Source: Lepas anatifera
Lineage: Eukaryota > Arthropoda > Thecostraca > Lepadidae
DNA: 64,000 nucleotides
Direction: 5' to 3'
NCBI GenBank assembly: GCA_034440635.1
Contig: JAOTON010001478.1
Coordinates: 496,001 to 560,000, forward strand
Under the pieces are notes generated by a model. The model searched no databases. It saw nothing but the letters and a program-made list of their open reading frames with translations, and was not told where the DNA came from. The position numbers and the translations under genes were made by a program. Of the stretch, positions 1-11,414 are shown piece after piece (position 1 is the stretch's first letter; each line of letters opens with the position of its first letter).

Positions 1-600
1 GATTTGAATTTAATAAAAGTTGACAAAAAACCTGCCAGACTCGAAACATGCTAAAAATGGTCACACCTAATGAAACAACCATTTTGCTTATTCTAGAGTA
101 AAACGTTGGTAAATTCTAACTCCAAAACGACTTGGCGAACACACCAATGCCAAAACATGGTGTTGCAGGAGGCAGTTTAGTGCTCTTCTGCCACGATAGA
201 TAATATCAGAGGACAGGTTCAGGATTTCTGGCCACCAGAGACGGCGACAAAGCTATGAAGGAGTTTCCAAATTCCTATAAAACTGACAACTAAACGAGAT
301 GTAAGCCGGGCTAATTCATCGATAGAATGACCGGAATAGGATGTATGACATTGTTAAGGCGTGCTGTAGGCACCTGGGCCAAATTGTTTTGCTTCCCACC
401 TCCATTTGTACTTTCTTCAATGATTTCACGCCGCCGAAAACATAAGTCCCGAAACAATGAAACACTCGTTATAAAAACAGCTGGCCAGGATATTTCGAAA
501 TGTGTGTATACTTTAAAACGCTGACCTCCAGGCAATCACCGAAATTTAGAGAACTCTCGCAAAAAGTTTGTATCACGCGGACCGCTTCTTTTCACAAAGG
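1..600. other. Unassigned flank
   Basis: Mixed-composition sequence without a convincing coding frame, RNA gene or repeat boundary. The short open frames here are on both strands and show no recognisable domain. Confidence 0.5.
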
Positions 601-1176
601 GGCGGCACGCTATGGACAGAGGCGGCATGTCGGGCGACGGAGCGGTAACTATGGGCAGGGGCGGCATGTCGGGTGACGGAGCGGTAACTATGGGCAGGGG
701 CGGCATGTCGGGCGACGGAGCGGTAACTCTGGGCAGGGGCGGCATGTCGGGCGACGGAGCGGTAACTATGGGCAGCGGCGGCATGTCGGGTGACGGAGCG
801 GTAACTATGGGCAGGGGCGGCATGTCGGGTGACGGAGCGGTAGCTATGGGCAGGGGCGGCATGTCGGGCGACGGAGCGGTAACTATGGACAGGGGCGGCA
901 TGTCGGGTGACGGAGCGGTAACTATGGGCAGGGGCGGCATGTCGGGCGACGGAGCGGTAACTCTGGGCAGGGGCGGCATGTCGGGCGACGGAGCGGTAAC
1001 TATGGACAGGGGCGGCATGTCGGGCGACGGAGCGGTAACTATGGGCAGGGGCGGCATGTCGGGCGACGGAGCGGTAACTCTGGGCAGGGGCGCCATGTCG
1101 GGCGACGGAGCGGTAACTCTGGGCAGGGGTGGCATATCGGGCGACGAATCGGTAACTATGGGCAGGGGCGGCATGG
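601..1176. repeat. 39-bp minisatellite, about 14 copies
   Basis: A nearly perfect tandem repeat of 39 bases whose core contains GGCGGCATGTCGGG, GACGGAGCGGTAACT and a variable TATGGGCAGG block. The third block alternates between TATGGGCAGG, CTGGGCAGG and TATGGACAGG, so copies fall into subtypes. Because 39 is a multiple of three, long frames stay open on both strands and would give 13-residue repeats (GGMSGDGAVT core on the plus strand, proline-rich on the minus strand). Neither frame has a promoter, splice or flanking coding context that I can see, so I treat it as a minisatellite. The last two copies are the most diverged. Confidence 0.9.
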
Positions 1177-1234
1177 GCGGTTTTTGCCTGTTTATAAAGC
1201 TCAATATTTTCGGACGGACCAAGATCAACATTTT

Positions 1235-1490
1235 GGGGCTATGAAATCAACTCTGGGGCGGAGCCCAAAACTTTGGGGGAGCCCCGTGACAAAAATTTGG
1301 GGCGGGGGGGGAACACCCGAAGCCTGCTACCGCAGGGCCGATATCAGATATTGGAGCCCCCCCGACACAGCATTGGGGAGTTTCTTGAGACCAACTCTTG
1401 GGGTACCCCAGACAAACTCTTGGGGACCCCCAAGACAACATTCGGATGGTGTCTGTCTTTCCCAAATCAACCCTCAGACCGCTGATCAAA
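1235..1490. repeat. Degenerate TTGGGG-containing tandem repeat
   Basis: Irregular reiterations of a CTTGGGG(A/G)-CCCC unit roughly 25-35 bases apart, for example AACTCTTGGGG and AAACTCTTGGGG. It adjoins the 39-bp minisatellite but has a different unit. No coding interpretation is convincing. Confidence 0.5.
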
Positions 1491-3074
1491 CCTCACTGGG
1501 GCCCCCTGCAGGGCTCTCTGCAGTGCTTAAGCTCAGCCCAAAGGGTCCGGGCGGTTTCCCCCACCACCTGATTGGATCTGCTCTTGTCCAGACTGCATAT
1601 CAACCAAATTTATTTAAACCAGGAGAGCAATCCGGTTTTGAAAAGTGACTATTACGGAGAAGGAAATCTTTGGCGCCGGTGGCCTGGAGTCGACGGGACG
1701 GACAACCTGCAATGCATGCTGCTACTCTGTTTCTACAGGGTGTTTCATAAAGAATGCTATTTTTGAATTGATCATAATGCGGTTATAAATAGGTTGCTGT
1801 GGTATGATTTACATATCAATCGAAAGTGAATTTTGGGACATTTACGATTATTTGTATTTTGTATTATTTTTAGCTGTTTTGATATTTTGCTAGTTCAAAG
1901 AAGTCTTAAAATTGAGTTGAAAAATACTGTCTATTTTGCTTGCATCGAAAATATTCGTAGAAATCACGCGCGCATCACGTGACGAGTATCGCGCCAATGG
2001 AACTGCAAACATGACATCGTCACTATGAAACATCGGGTATGGCAGAGCAGTAGCCGGTTCTAAAAGCTAGCGGCCGCATACATGAACTTGCACAGGAACG
2101 GTGCTGCAGAGCAGACAGCGGCAAATTCTTTAAGCTATTGGCGGCACAACACAATCAGGATTCATTCACCTGGTGAGGGGGAGGCAGTTTCCGAACAGGG
2201 GCGGCGTGAATCATATACGGTTTGACCGGTTCTTTACGCAGCGGGATGACAAGATATGGGAGGGACAGAGTTTTTGGAGACGGAGTGGAAGCTCCCACAA
2301 GCAACGGGGCGGCACGCCAACTACATGTAGGGGTGCTGCTTTGAGCGAGGGGGCGGCACACTATGTAGGTGTAGGGAAAATTTAGCCACGCCTGGGGCTG
2401 ACTACGCTTCTCCTTTGCAAAGACCTAAACTACTTTAGCTCTATGGAGAGAATACAATCTTCTACCTTGCAAAACCTTTTTGGAAGGCAGAAAATTTTAA
2501 ATGAATCCAATCTCGACAAATTAGTGATCCATTCCCAAAACAAATGGACCAAAGATTGTAAAATACTGCTAAAGATATGCTTGTTACGATTTGGGTGCAG
2601 ACAAAAGACTTCCAAACTTGGTTCAGTTATCAATGTTGAGGTTTGGTGAGGGGATTTGCTGACGCCCTGATGACGTCACAACATGGCGGCTCGAGACCAG
2701 CCGCTGGGCTTCTCAGTCTCCGCCACAATACGCTGACAATGTCGGCAGGCATGGCCAGCACCAGAAACGCGTTTGCGCTCCCCACTGACAAATGTCCTGG
2801 CGTGCTGCTGTCTAATTGCCCCCTCTGTGAAACGTGCTGAGGAATTGTTTACCCAGGTCTCGTAAAGTGCTTGCTGGAAAATGGGCTGCAATTTTGTTTC
2901 CTCAATTTTTTGAAACATATTTAACTACAACCACAATGATTTAGTGCTCTTGCACCATCCTCTATTTATCTGTCAACAAAGACGTGAATGGGTTGAGAGG
3001 ACTGGCTTGACTTATAACTCCTCTCAGAATCACGGCAAGTTGTTGCAAGTTGTCACGGCATGTATGGATGTTAC
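1491..3074. other. Unassigned stretch
   Basis: No recognisable gene. A GC-richer piece around 2160-2390 has scattered GGCGGCA words reminiscent of the minisatellite but no regular period. The part at 2640-2850 has a CRE-like site (separate entry). The remainder is AT-rich and without structure. Confidence 0.4.
2671..2690 (+). promoter_or_regulatory. CRE palindrome next to an ATGGCGGC word
   Basis: A perfect TGACGTCA palindrome lies at 2671-2678, followed at once by ACATGGCGGC at 2681-2690, a pairing seen in some animal promoters. The frame opened by this ATG closes after about 17 codons and no splice donor is clear. It could be a promoter remnant or chance. Confidence 0.2.
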
Positions 3075-3224
3075 GGCCCGTATGGAAAATCGGCCCGTTT
3101 GCAAACGGGCCGGCCCATTTGTAAACGGGCCAAATAGCTGGCCCGTATGCAAATAGGCCAGTAAATTGGCCCGTTTGCAAATGGGCCGACCCGTTTGCAT
3201 AACTGCCGGCCCGTTTGCAAACGG
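3075..3224. repeat. Array of 20-bp palindromes, locus 1
   Basis: Units close to GGCCCGTTTGCAAACGGGCC, a perfect 20-base palindrome, are arranged singly or back to back, some separated by 8-base spacers (AAATAGCT, AGTAAATT). The first unit is a half unit reading GGCCCGTATGGAAAATC. The same unit order and similar spacers appear in reverse orientation at 8537-8789, so the whole array was copied. Each unit can form a hairpin. Confidence 0.9.
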
Positions 3225-3467
3225 ATGTGTGTAAAGATGTGTGTAGCAGATAATGAAAAGTTGACTTAGTTGATGGTATGTCGGTTAGGAGCAAAAATTG
3301 TCAATCGCGAGGTGCAAGTGAGTGACATGTCAACCAGGTCAATAATAATTTGAATAAGAGAAATACGCCATCAATGATTTGAAAGTTTTTTGGGCAATAG
3401 CTTTTGTCATGGCACTGCCTTGTGTCTATCAATAGTTTTCACGACACCGTTAAGTATTTACTGATAG

Positions 3468-3468
<1 letters not shown>

Positions 3469-3533
<65 letters not shown>
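3469..3533. repeat. (TA)n microsatellite
   Basis: About 32 uninterrupted TA dinucleotides. An open frame passing through it is a by-product of the repeat. Confidence 0.98.
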
Positions 3534-3535
<2 letters not shown>

Positions 3536-4178
3536 TTCAGAAACCGCCTAAACATAAGTGATCCCTGTTTTAGTGAAATCTTAATTGTCACACTAGGTAA
3601 GTATGCACTTTGATTGTGTTACTAGTCAATCTAGATACTTGTTAAATATGTTTGCAGTCAAATTCAAGATAATTTATGACAAAAATTAGCGTTTTTGTCT
3701 TTATTCACCCCTTTGACATACAGATTGTTGTAATGCAGCCCACATCAGAGCAACGAGATCCAAAGACAGTGGATTTAAGCAACAGTGCATTTCATACAAT
3801 TTTTGGACCAGCTCCGCGCCAACTGCAACACCATCGCTAATAAAACTTACTTGCAGAATGTTGGGGGCTCCAAAGATACAGAAAATGTCAACTAGTTGTA
3901 TGTCATCTCTTCTACTGACTTTGTTCTGAGTGGACGCAACACTACGAATTTGGTGAGGTGGTCCTGAAAATTTAGTATATAGGCATATCCATCCTTCCTC
4001 TCACTGTGCCAATCGATGAGGCCGACCTGAGCACGTCGGGTCATGTCATCAGTAATGGTTAGGAGAGACACTACCGTATTCTGTGGTCATGTCTTCTTCG
4101 TCTCGAATGTTTTTGCAGGTTTCCAGGTAAAGCTCGACAGTCGCACGGCTAATGTTGGCGTAGTTGTTATTTACTGCA
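3534..4178. other. Unassigned stretch
   Basis: AT-rich sequence with no convincing gene, RNA or repeat boundary. It ends at the TTAA site that borders the next element. Confidence 0.4.
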
Positions 4179-4182
4179 TTAA

Positions 4183-4750
4183 CCCTCGCCTTTGTGGGGG
4201 TGTTTGAACACCCCCTCTCGGGTTTTTCCGGCGGCACGTGACATGGCGGGGTGAAGCTCCGCCATACTTGGCACACCTTATCCTTGATCAATTCTACAAC
4301 TTTCACCAAAATTTTAGGGCTGTGTCATCTCAGGTCAGGTCACCAGTGCAGGTCAAGTGACCTCACCTCGAAAAAAATGTTAAAGGTGGTGTAAGAAATA
4401 AATTTGTAAATCTATCGGACTGAAGCTTATACATATATTCCGGGATTTTTCATATCGATGACCTCAGGTCAAGTACGCGCCATGACCTCTCTATTGGAAA
4501 TACATGGAAAAAACAGAAATTGGTATCTGTTTGTGAAGATACAGCTGATAATACCTTCATATTCTCCAAATCGTAGTATCCTGGGTCCATTTCCAGGTTC
4601 ATGCTGCAATTTTTGACCTATGACCTTTGAGAGGTCATTTAAGCTGCTTTCAGACTTAGTTCAATTACTTTGCATGAAATGAAGATACAGCGTTTATTCT
4701 GATATCATTGCGTTTGAATTGCTATTGCGAGTCGATTGATATGCATGTTT
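4183..4750 (+). mobile_element. AGGTCA-rich TTAA element, partial copy 1
   Basis: Starts after a TTAA (4179-4182) with CCCTCGCC and then GGGGGTGTTTGAACACCCCC, whose arms GGGGGTGTT and AACACCCCC pair around a TG loop. It continues with clustered AGGTCA/TGACCT words (about 4325-4380 and 4455-4650) and ends near GTCGATTGATATGCATG. It aligns with the complete copy at 15822-16813 and the inverted copy at 52505-53320 but lacks the far terminus. No protein is encoded, so it is a non-autonomous DNA element by inference. Confidence 0.7.
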
Positions 4751-5824
4751 TTGTTGATTAACTTGTGCTCTCCTGCAATTGTATTTACATCATACTTTTT
4801 GAAGCGCGAGTAGTGTCTCGCTAAGTACAACTTTCCTTGAACCTTAATGTCCCCTAAGTCTTTGACGATCTCATCATAAGTGGACTTCGGCACCGACTGC
4901 GTTTTCATTGCTTTCTTATCTTTTGCAGCAACATATTTCGCATAGAACTCCTCTTGCAGCATAGTTCCTGATGACAATCATAGTTGATAACTTAATGAAG
5001 CAAGAGAATGGGTTCGATACGAGGTTTAAGTCAACACGCACATTGGAAATAATATTACCGAATTCACTTTTTAGGGAAAATATTTTTTAAGTATTCAACA
5101 ATCGAAAATCAAACTGATCAGAGGCTAGACAATGACGGTGTTCACCAGAGTTGGTCTTTGCCTGTGGCTGAGCCAGATTCTAAGCATCGTTAAAACGGCT
5201 TCTTGGCAAACAAGGAGCACTAAGTTATTTCTGGATGCATATTTACTTTGATAGGTAACTGAAAACGTAGGTACCAGTTATCCTCAAATACTAAGGCTCT
5301 ACAAGCAGCAATCTATTCAAGCATTGCAAGCATTTATTCACGCATGTAAATGGAATGCAGCACCGGTACAATGCTTTCCATGTTCAGACAGATTAACATT
5401 TACTTAATTTAATAACCCAGTTTACAAATTCATTGAAAATAAAATAGATTCATGAAAATGAAAAAAATTAGATTCATTAAAATAAAAAGACGGACCTTCT
5501 CTGATAGACCAGACCCAATCACTTTGCACAAAAGTTAGTTTTCATGGTCCAAATGCGATCTGATCGAACCGCGGATCCGGATATATCGTGGAGTCGTCGA
5601 GTTCATGAAACGCTATTTTCCCAACACTTAAGCACAGACCGTGCCATAGTGCTGGGGATAAACACTTGTACTCCTTCGGCAATGCGATGCGGATCACATT
5701 TTGGCCATAGAGACTAAGTCAGTGATTATCATCCGAATCCAAAATCCAATCAGTATGTATGGAATGAAATTAATTCGATAGTGACCTGAATTCAAATGCT
5801 CATCCAGTTCCGAAGCTAAGCTGT
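4751..5824. other. Unassigned stretch
   Basis: AT-rich sequence. A minus-strand frame at 4705-4977 (90 codons, lysine-rich) overlaps the end of the repeat and matches nothing I recognise. No other feature is supported. Confidence 0.35.
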
Positions 5825-7319
5825 TGTAAAATATATTTTTGAGTTTGTGTATGGCGTAATGTAAGATTACGGTATGGGTGAGCAGAGGAGCGAAATGCAA
5901 GATTCATCAGTCTCAATCTGGAGGTCAGTATTTCATTTACTTTTACGCCTGGGTCTGATACCTCGGTCACAATAGAAAAGGCAAAGAGCATAGGTAATAA
6001 TTCGTGCATTTATGTCACCGTAAAACATGGTCAGGAAATGATCAGTCAGTCAATTAGTCAGAAGTCACCCAGACACCAGAGCCTAAACAAAGAGATAAAC
6101 CTAAAGAAAAGAACGTAAGAGAACAAGTACTTACATTGTGACTGGAGGTGGTCCCCCAGAGGCACTGCTGGTAGACCAGTGCTTCCCATGGTACCACTGC
6201 AGGTGGACCAGTGCCTCCGCACGGTACCACTGTAGGAGGACCAGTGCCTCCCTTGTCAAGGGTTCCTGCCGTTTTTATACTCGCTAAATGCAGGAAATCA
6301 ATTGTAAAAGATGGCCTCCAATCGATTGTACAGGACACAAGTATTCACCACGTGCCTAGTTATCTCGCTATCTGCGGGCGGGGCTGGTGTGCTAACCAGT
6401 GACAAACCCTCAAGTCATTTTCTACACCACTGGTTCCATCGCCGCCTGCTCCATCTGCTTGAGCTCAAATAGCGTTTACTCGTATACAAAGGTACCTGCA
6501 CTCCCACCACCGTGATATGGTACAAATTGTACACTAATGCAATGCGATGCGCACTAATACAATAATCAAATAAGTTTAAATATTATTGTTAGTGTGCATC
6601 GCATTGCATTAGTGTACAATTTGTACCATGTCACGGTGGTGGGAGTGCAGGTACCTTGTATACGAGTAAACGCTATTTGAGCTCAAGCAGACGGAGCAGG
6701 CGGCGATGGAACCAGTGGTGTAGAAAATGACTTGAGGGTTTGTCACTGGTTAGCACACCAGCCCCGCCCGCAGATAGCGAGATAACTAGGCACGTGGTAA
6801 ATACTTGTGTCCTGTACAATCGATTGGAGGCCATCTTTACAATCGATTTCCTGCATTTAGCAAGTATAAAACGGCAGGAACCCTTGACAAGGGAGGCACT
6901 GGTCCTCCTGCAGTGGTACCGTGCGGAGGCACTGGTCCACCTGCAGTGGTCACCATGGGGAGCACTGGTCTACCAGCAGTGCCTCTGGGGACCACCTCCA
7001 GTTACAATGTAAGTACTTGTTCTCTTACGTTCTTTTCTTTTAGGTTTATCTCTTTGTTTAGGCTCTGGTGTCTGGGTGACTTCTGACTAATTGACTGACT
7101 GATCATTTCCTGACCATGTTTTACGGTGACATAAATGCACGAATTATTACCTATGCTCTTTGCCTTTTCTATTGTGACCGAGGTATCAGATCCAGGCGTA
7201 AATGTAAATGTAATACGGACCTCCAGATTTAGACTGATGAATCTTGAATTTCGCTCCTCTGTTCACCCATACCGTAATCTTACATTACGCCATACACAAG
7301 CTTAAAAATATATTTTACA
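5825..7319. mobile_element. 1.5-kb foldback element
   Basis: Two arms of about 740 bases are inverted copies of each other around a 12-base AT-rich spacer near 6572. The outer ends are TGTAAAATATATTTTT at 5825 and its complement ending at 7319. The inner part of each arm repeats short GTACCACTGCAGGTGG-like and CCAGTGCCTCC words. Open frames in both arms mirror each other and are not independently conserved, so I do not call genes. A target duplication is not evident. The arms differ by scattered substitutions and small indels, so this is not a simple read artefact. Confidence 0.85.
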
Positions 7320-7334
7320 CTGATGCTAGTTACT

Positions 7335-7412
7335 TACACTCCCACCACCGTGACATGGTACAAATAGTACACTGATTCAACGCAATGCACACTAACAATA
7401 ATATTTACACTG
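7335..7412. mobile_element. Third fragment of the foldback arm
   Basis: CACTCCCACCACCGTGACA and the following GTACAAAT, CAATGC and CACTAACAATAATATT words repeat the inner end of the adjacent foldback arm, in direct orientation to the left arm. It suggests a second, mostly deleted insertion or a rearranged end. Confidence 0.6.
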
Positions 7413-7867
7413 TTCCGGCACTCAGGAAAAGGTGGAGGTAATGCTACCTGGGATAATTTGGCTAGAAAGGCCCCAAAAACAGCCAATTTGAATTCAGTAA
7501 AGCAGAATGGATGTATACTGCAGCATTAAATGGAAAATTAATTTGGAATTTTATTTCAGCTACTTAATTTCCTTTGCCTAGAAAAGGTGGCAGCCTTATC
7601 TAAACCTTCTATGAATGGGAGGCGCTGGCATAGCCTCTAATCGAATTCTCCTGGCCAGATATGATTGAAAATGCAGATGGGGTGGTATTTATCTAATTCT
7701 TAAATTCATGACTCAAAAATGAATATTTTGATATGGACCTGTCCCCAAACCACAAATAGAGAATAACCCGAACTCGAAGATAGTAAATTTCTGATGCCTA
7801 TATTTAGGGTTCACTCCACGGATGACGCATATTCTTAAACGTAGGTACGCAACTATACATGGCTCTT
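7413..7867. other. Unassigned stretch
   Basis: No gene, RNA or repeat boundary seen. Confidence 0.35.
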
Positions 7868-8480
7868 ATTTATTATTTATGTATTTATTCATCTCATATG
7901 AGCGACAGGGGCTTACCCCCAGTAAAAGCTCAGGTCAGGGATAACATCATCAGATTCCCTAAAATTACATACAAGACACATGTTAAAAAAACAAGTCAAG
8001 ACAAACAGTAAGTACAAAATAAAAAATATAAAATATAAAAATACATTAAATAAAAACTCTAAAAACATAAAAATACATATGTAAAGGGCAAAAAAATACA
8101 ATGAAATAAAATAAATGGTAGGTTCTTACTGCCTAACATATTTCCGAACTTGAGTTTTGAACCGACCTGATGATAATCTAAATGGATCAGCAAATGGGCA
8201 GGCGAGCATAAAATCATTAAAAGCTTTGGGCAGCCGACAGTACACACCCTGCCTCACACCAGAGATTCAGCAAGGCGACGAAACGGTCCAACCACCCTTG
8301 CACTTCACAGATCAAAGAGAGTGGACAACGCTTGGTCTTGCGGCGTCAGGTCGGGTCACATCTTATGCCCAGGAGCTGGAGTGGGCGGGATTTATCCAAT
8401 ATGCTTCGGTCCAGAAGTGGAAAAAATTAGGCATGATGCGATTTGGAGCTACTTTTCATGAAATTATATCAGTAAACGCG
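7868..8480 (-). pseudogene. 3' end of a non-LTR retrotransposon (LINE)
   Basis: Read on the minus strand, an open stretch upstream of a stop at 8126-8128 ends with RLPKAFNDFMLACPFADPF and then FKTQVRKYVRQ. This is the usual form of the last residues of CR1/L2/Jockey-type reverse transcriptase proteins, where a FK..(L/V)R.Y motif precedes the stop. About 240 bases of AT-rich sequence follow, then CATATGAGATGAATAAAT and a short ATAAATA-type tail near 7868. The upstream reverse transcriptase is missing, consistent with 5' truncation. The family assignment is inferred from the C-terminus and tail only. Confidence 0.5.
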
Positions 8481-8536
8481 TGCCAATAAAGCTCTTGCGT
8501 GCGAATGTATTTCACTCAAATCCGTTTTAAACGAGC

Positions 8537-8789
8537 CTGCCAATTTGTAAACGGGCCGGCCGGTTTGCAAACGGGCCGGTCGGTTTGCAAACGGGCCGGT
8601 CGGTTTGCAAACGGGCCAGGATACTAAAAAACCCAAACAGGCCAGACTTTTTGCAAACGGGCCACATCCCTGGCCCGTTTGCATACGGGCCGGCCCATTT
8701 GCAAACGGGCCAATTTGCTGGCCCGTTTGCATACTATTTGGCCCGTTTACAAATGGGCCGGACAAACGGGCCAATTTTCCATACGGGCC
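8537..8789. repeat. Array of 20-bp palindromes, locus 2 (inverted)
   Basis: The same palindromic unit as at 3075-3224, with GGTCGGTTTGCAAACGGGCC repeated back to back at the left and mixed palindromes with 8-base spacers at the right. Read in reverse, the series of half unit (GTATGGAAAATT), palindromes and spacers (AAATAG, AGCAAATT) matches locus 1 in order. Locus 2 is longer at the far side. Open frames across it are by-products. Confidence 0.9.
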
Positions 8790-9210
8790 ATGGACATTGA
8801 ACCAGTTTTGCATTGTCTCCTACAAAGATTTATGCTCCTTTCTCAGCAGTATGCCGAGAGTGGGGAAGCCCATCCTTCCTATCTCCCTTCACGGCCAGTA
8901 TTAATTAGCTGGAGGCCTGGAACAGGATCTCGGTAATGTGCATCGCCCCACACAATCTTTTATGCCCGAGCTTAACACAATAGTAAGTTCTCGGAAGGCC
9001 TGCTGAAGATAGGGTGCCATAAACCGCAGAGTGTTGTGGGAATGACCTAGGACCCTAAAAGATGATACAGATGACAGTAAAAGCGCTAAAAGACTGGCAG
9101 CCTAAAACGCCAAAGTCCAGAAACTAAAACGTCTAAACCCTAAAAAGCCCAAAAAGGCTACGTCAAGGTAAAGATAAGAAGAAAAAAGCGTGGGATGAGG
9201 TAAATACAAC

Positions 9211-9234
9211 GTTTCGGTCTTGGACCGTCGTCAG
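9211..9234 (-). ncRNA. Hammerhead-ribozyme-like motif (left copy)
   Basis: On the minus strand CTGACGA is followed by a short stem-loop (GGTC, CAA, GACC) and GAAAC, the layout of a hammerhead core (CUGANGA, stem II, GAAA). Hammerhead ribozymes are known from the terminal repeats of Penelope-like elements. One feature is non-canonical: there is an extra C between the core and stem II, or alternatively stem II is one pair longer and the first base of GAA is replaced. Stem III would be very short. Activity is not established. Confidence 0.45.
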
Positions 9235-9437
9235 GCGAGGGTGAAAGATGGAGGTGGCTAGAGGCCTGAGGTAACCTTTTTCCAAATACCGAGTGATTGG
9301 AGGCCTAAGGTAAACTTTTGGTCGAAACAAAAAGTGTCGGCAGTCCCAATACCCTCTTGCCGAAGGTGAAATGGAACAATGTGTATGGTGTGTTATGTCT
9401 GAGCATGCGTCTGAGAAAGTGTCCCCGTATGTCGAGT

Positions 9438-9818
9438 TTACCGCAAGAGTGGCCAGGAAGATGTTTGCGTGTTGAGAGTAGGTCTGTAGCGCCGAATGAG
9501 GAATGATTCTGCGATTTTTCTGTTTGGGCCATCACTGGCGTATTTTAGAATTTTGATGCTCAAGTTGTCTGCTGTCAGCTCATCATTCGGATGCATGGTT
9601 AATCTGTGTTGGCCAAAAGGTGTTTCCTGCCTCTTATTTCTAGCACCACCTAAGTGTTCGTTAAATCTTAGTCTAACGGCCCTCTGGCTCTCACCGATAT
9701 AAAATGACTTGCCTGGTTCGCAAAGCTTACAATCTATCCTATAAATTACATTTTTGGCATGACATTTCCCATGGATACCTGCATGACAGGCGTGGCAGAA
9801 ACGGCCTCCCCAGGGCAC
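9438..9818 (-). pseudogene. GIY-YIG endonuclease domain (left copy)
   Basis: The C-terminal domain that nicks target DNA for Penelope-like elements. A CHACH...H..CH zinc-binding-like cluster (residues 8-20) precedes the domain, VIYRI (24-28) is the GIY strand and FYIGES (39-44) the YIG strand. They are followed by the arginine-rich helix RAVRLRFNEHL and a later KIAESFLI helix carrying the expected glutamate. The frame is separated from the upstream linker because a G run near 9812 has four bases where the right copy has five. The reading frame ends at the same stop as in the right copy. Confidence 0.88.
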
Positions 9819-10025
9819 TGCACTGGTTCCAGCGCGGATCTGACCAAAGATCCTTCAGGGATGTGCCGCTTCTCCACGCCACCCGCATGGGAAGGCCAGA
9901 ATTTCGAACGATCCGCTTGACCTGGTCACCGAGAGCGTCGTCAACGAAAGGTAAAACAAGAGGCGCATCATTACCCCGATTTTGTGGCCTGGGGCGTGGA
10001 TTTAGAGCTTCGACCTGCAGCTTTT

Positions 10026-11291
10026 TTAGGAGATGGTTCGGGTACCCATTTTTTGAGAAGAGGTCGAAAATCTTTTTGAGGCTCCTCTTACGAGGGCTTC
10101 CGGGTGAGGATCTACGAAGTGCCCGAAGAAACTGAGATCGGTTGACAGATTTTTTGAGCGAGCAAGGTTGAGCCGAGTCAAAGGGAGGATGATTGGAGCT
10201 GCCATCGGTTTGAAGAAAAGTTCAGTTATGTATGCCCCGGACGTGGAAACCGTGATGAGCGTATCCAAAAAGGGATGGAACCAGACGTGCCGGTGTGCTC
10301 GATGGTGAATTTTATGCTGGTATGAAACGAATTGATAAAATCGAAGTAAGAGTCTAAGAGAGTCCTCGCCATGCGTCCAAATCCCCAATACATCATCGAT
10401 ATATCGCATGTAGGCGACTGGCTGATCATGTGGGCTAGCTAAAATCAAAGATTCCAGCCAGTTCATGAAGATGATGGCCAGTGGGGGAGCTACTCTGCTT
10501 CCCATTGCGATGCCTTGCGTCTGCCTATAGAAGTTATCACCAAACCTGAGGTAGTTGTTGGTGAGACAATGGTCAAGCAGAACGCGGATGTCTGGGATGC
10601 TGAGCCCGTATGTGTTGATGCTCCTATGTCTCTCAAGAAGGCGCTCAACCGCATCCAAAGCTTCCCCAACAGGGATGTTTCCATACAAGTTGGTGACATC
10701 CACGCTAAAGACGATTGTACCAGCTGGGAAGCCCGAGGGAAACACAGTGCGAAGGCGGTCAAGGTACTCGTCTGTGTTTTTCAGATGTGCCGGGACAAAC
10801 GGGAGAAGTTGTGTTGTGATGCGCTCCAGGAGCCAGGTAAGTTTGTCTAGTGGATCTCCACAAGCAGAGACAATAGGGCGAAGAGGTACGTCTGGCTTGT
10901 GGTCCTTGGGCAACCCATACAGTTCGGCTGTGCGGGAACATTGTGGGATTAGTGCTCTCAGAACGCCGTTTGGTATAATATCGTCCAAAACAGCGTGCAT
11001 AAGGCGCTTAGTCTTTGCTTCAATTTTACTGGCAGGGTTTCTGGGCACTCGCTCATACGCCGAAGTAGTGACCTCCATCTTCCGTACGTAATCAGCCTTG
11101 TTCAGGAGGACAAAACCCTTGCACTTGTCAGAAGGCTTCAGGACGACGTCAGAGTTCGACCGGAGGTCTGCCAATCCTTGCTTCTGAGCCAAAGTGAAAT
11201 TCGGCTTCTGAGCCAGGCGATGATTCTTATAAGCGGCAATGAGTTTGCGCTTTAATTTCACGAGCGAGCTCTCGAAACTACTTGGTCCCAT
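10026..11291 (-). pseudogene. Penelope-like reverse transcriptase (left copy)
   Basis: A 421-codon open frame that copies RNA into DNA in intact elements. Visible motifs: KPSDK (52-56), LPKDHK (127-132), motif A FSVDVTNLYGNIP (195-207) with the first catalytic aspartate, motif B QGIAMGSRVAPPLA (259-272), and the YIDD box (297-300) with the second and third aspartates. LPKDHK and the surrounding pattern separate it from LINE and retroviral enzymes. Compared with the right copy, residues about 314-340 appear read in a wrong frame between two compensating one-base changes. The last ~50 residues are also out of frame because a T run is one base shorter. A full protein of this family would continue through a linker into the endonuclease. 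The start at 11291 is simply the first ATG of the open frame. Confidence 0.9.
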
Positions 11292-11414
11292 AGGAGCCTG
11301 ACTGCTACTGCTATCAGGGAACCTGGGACTGAGACCAGAAACCAGTAACCGGCGTACTCAAGGCTGCGTTTTGGGTCCTCCTCTTTTCGATTTCCAGAGT
11401 CCAACGAAGAGAAA

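Noticed and set aside
612..1244. 210-codon frame of a glycine-rich repeat protein, and its minus-strand proline-rich counterpart
   Set aside because: Both are forced by a 39-base tandem repeat being a multiple of three. No flanking coding sequence or regulatory signal.
3075..3224. CRISPR-like array of palindromic repeats with short spacers
   Set aside because: Spacers are only 8 bases and repeat in a second copy of the array. Many units abut directly and no cas-like gene is present, in a eukaryotic context.
3404..3613. Frame with alternating isoleucine-tyrosine
   Set aside because: Produced by the TA microsatellite.
6054..7086. Frames of about 90 codons in both arms of the foldback
   Set aside because: They are mirror images arising from the inverted arms, in different frames, with no domain.
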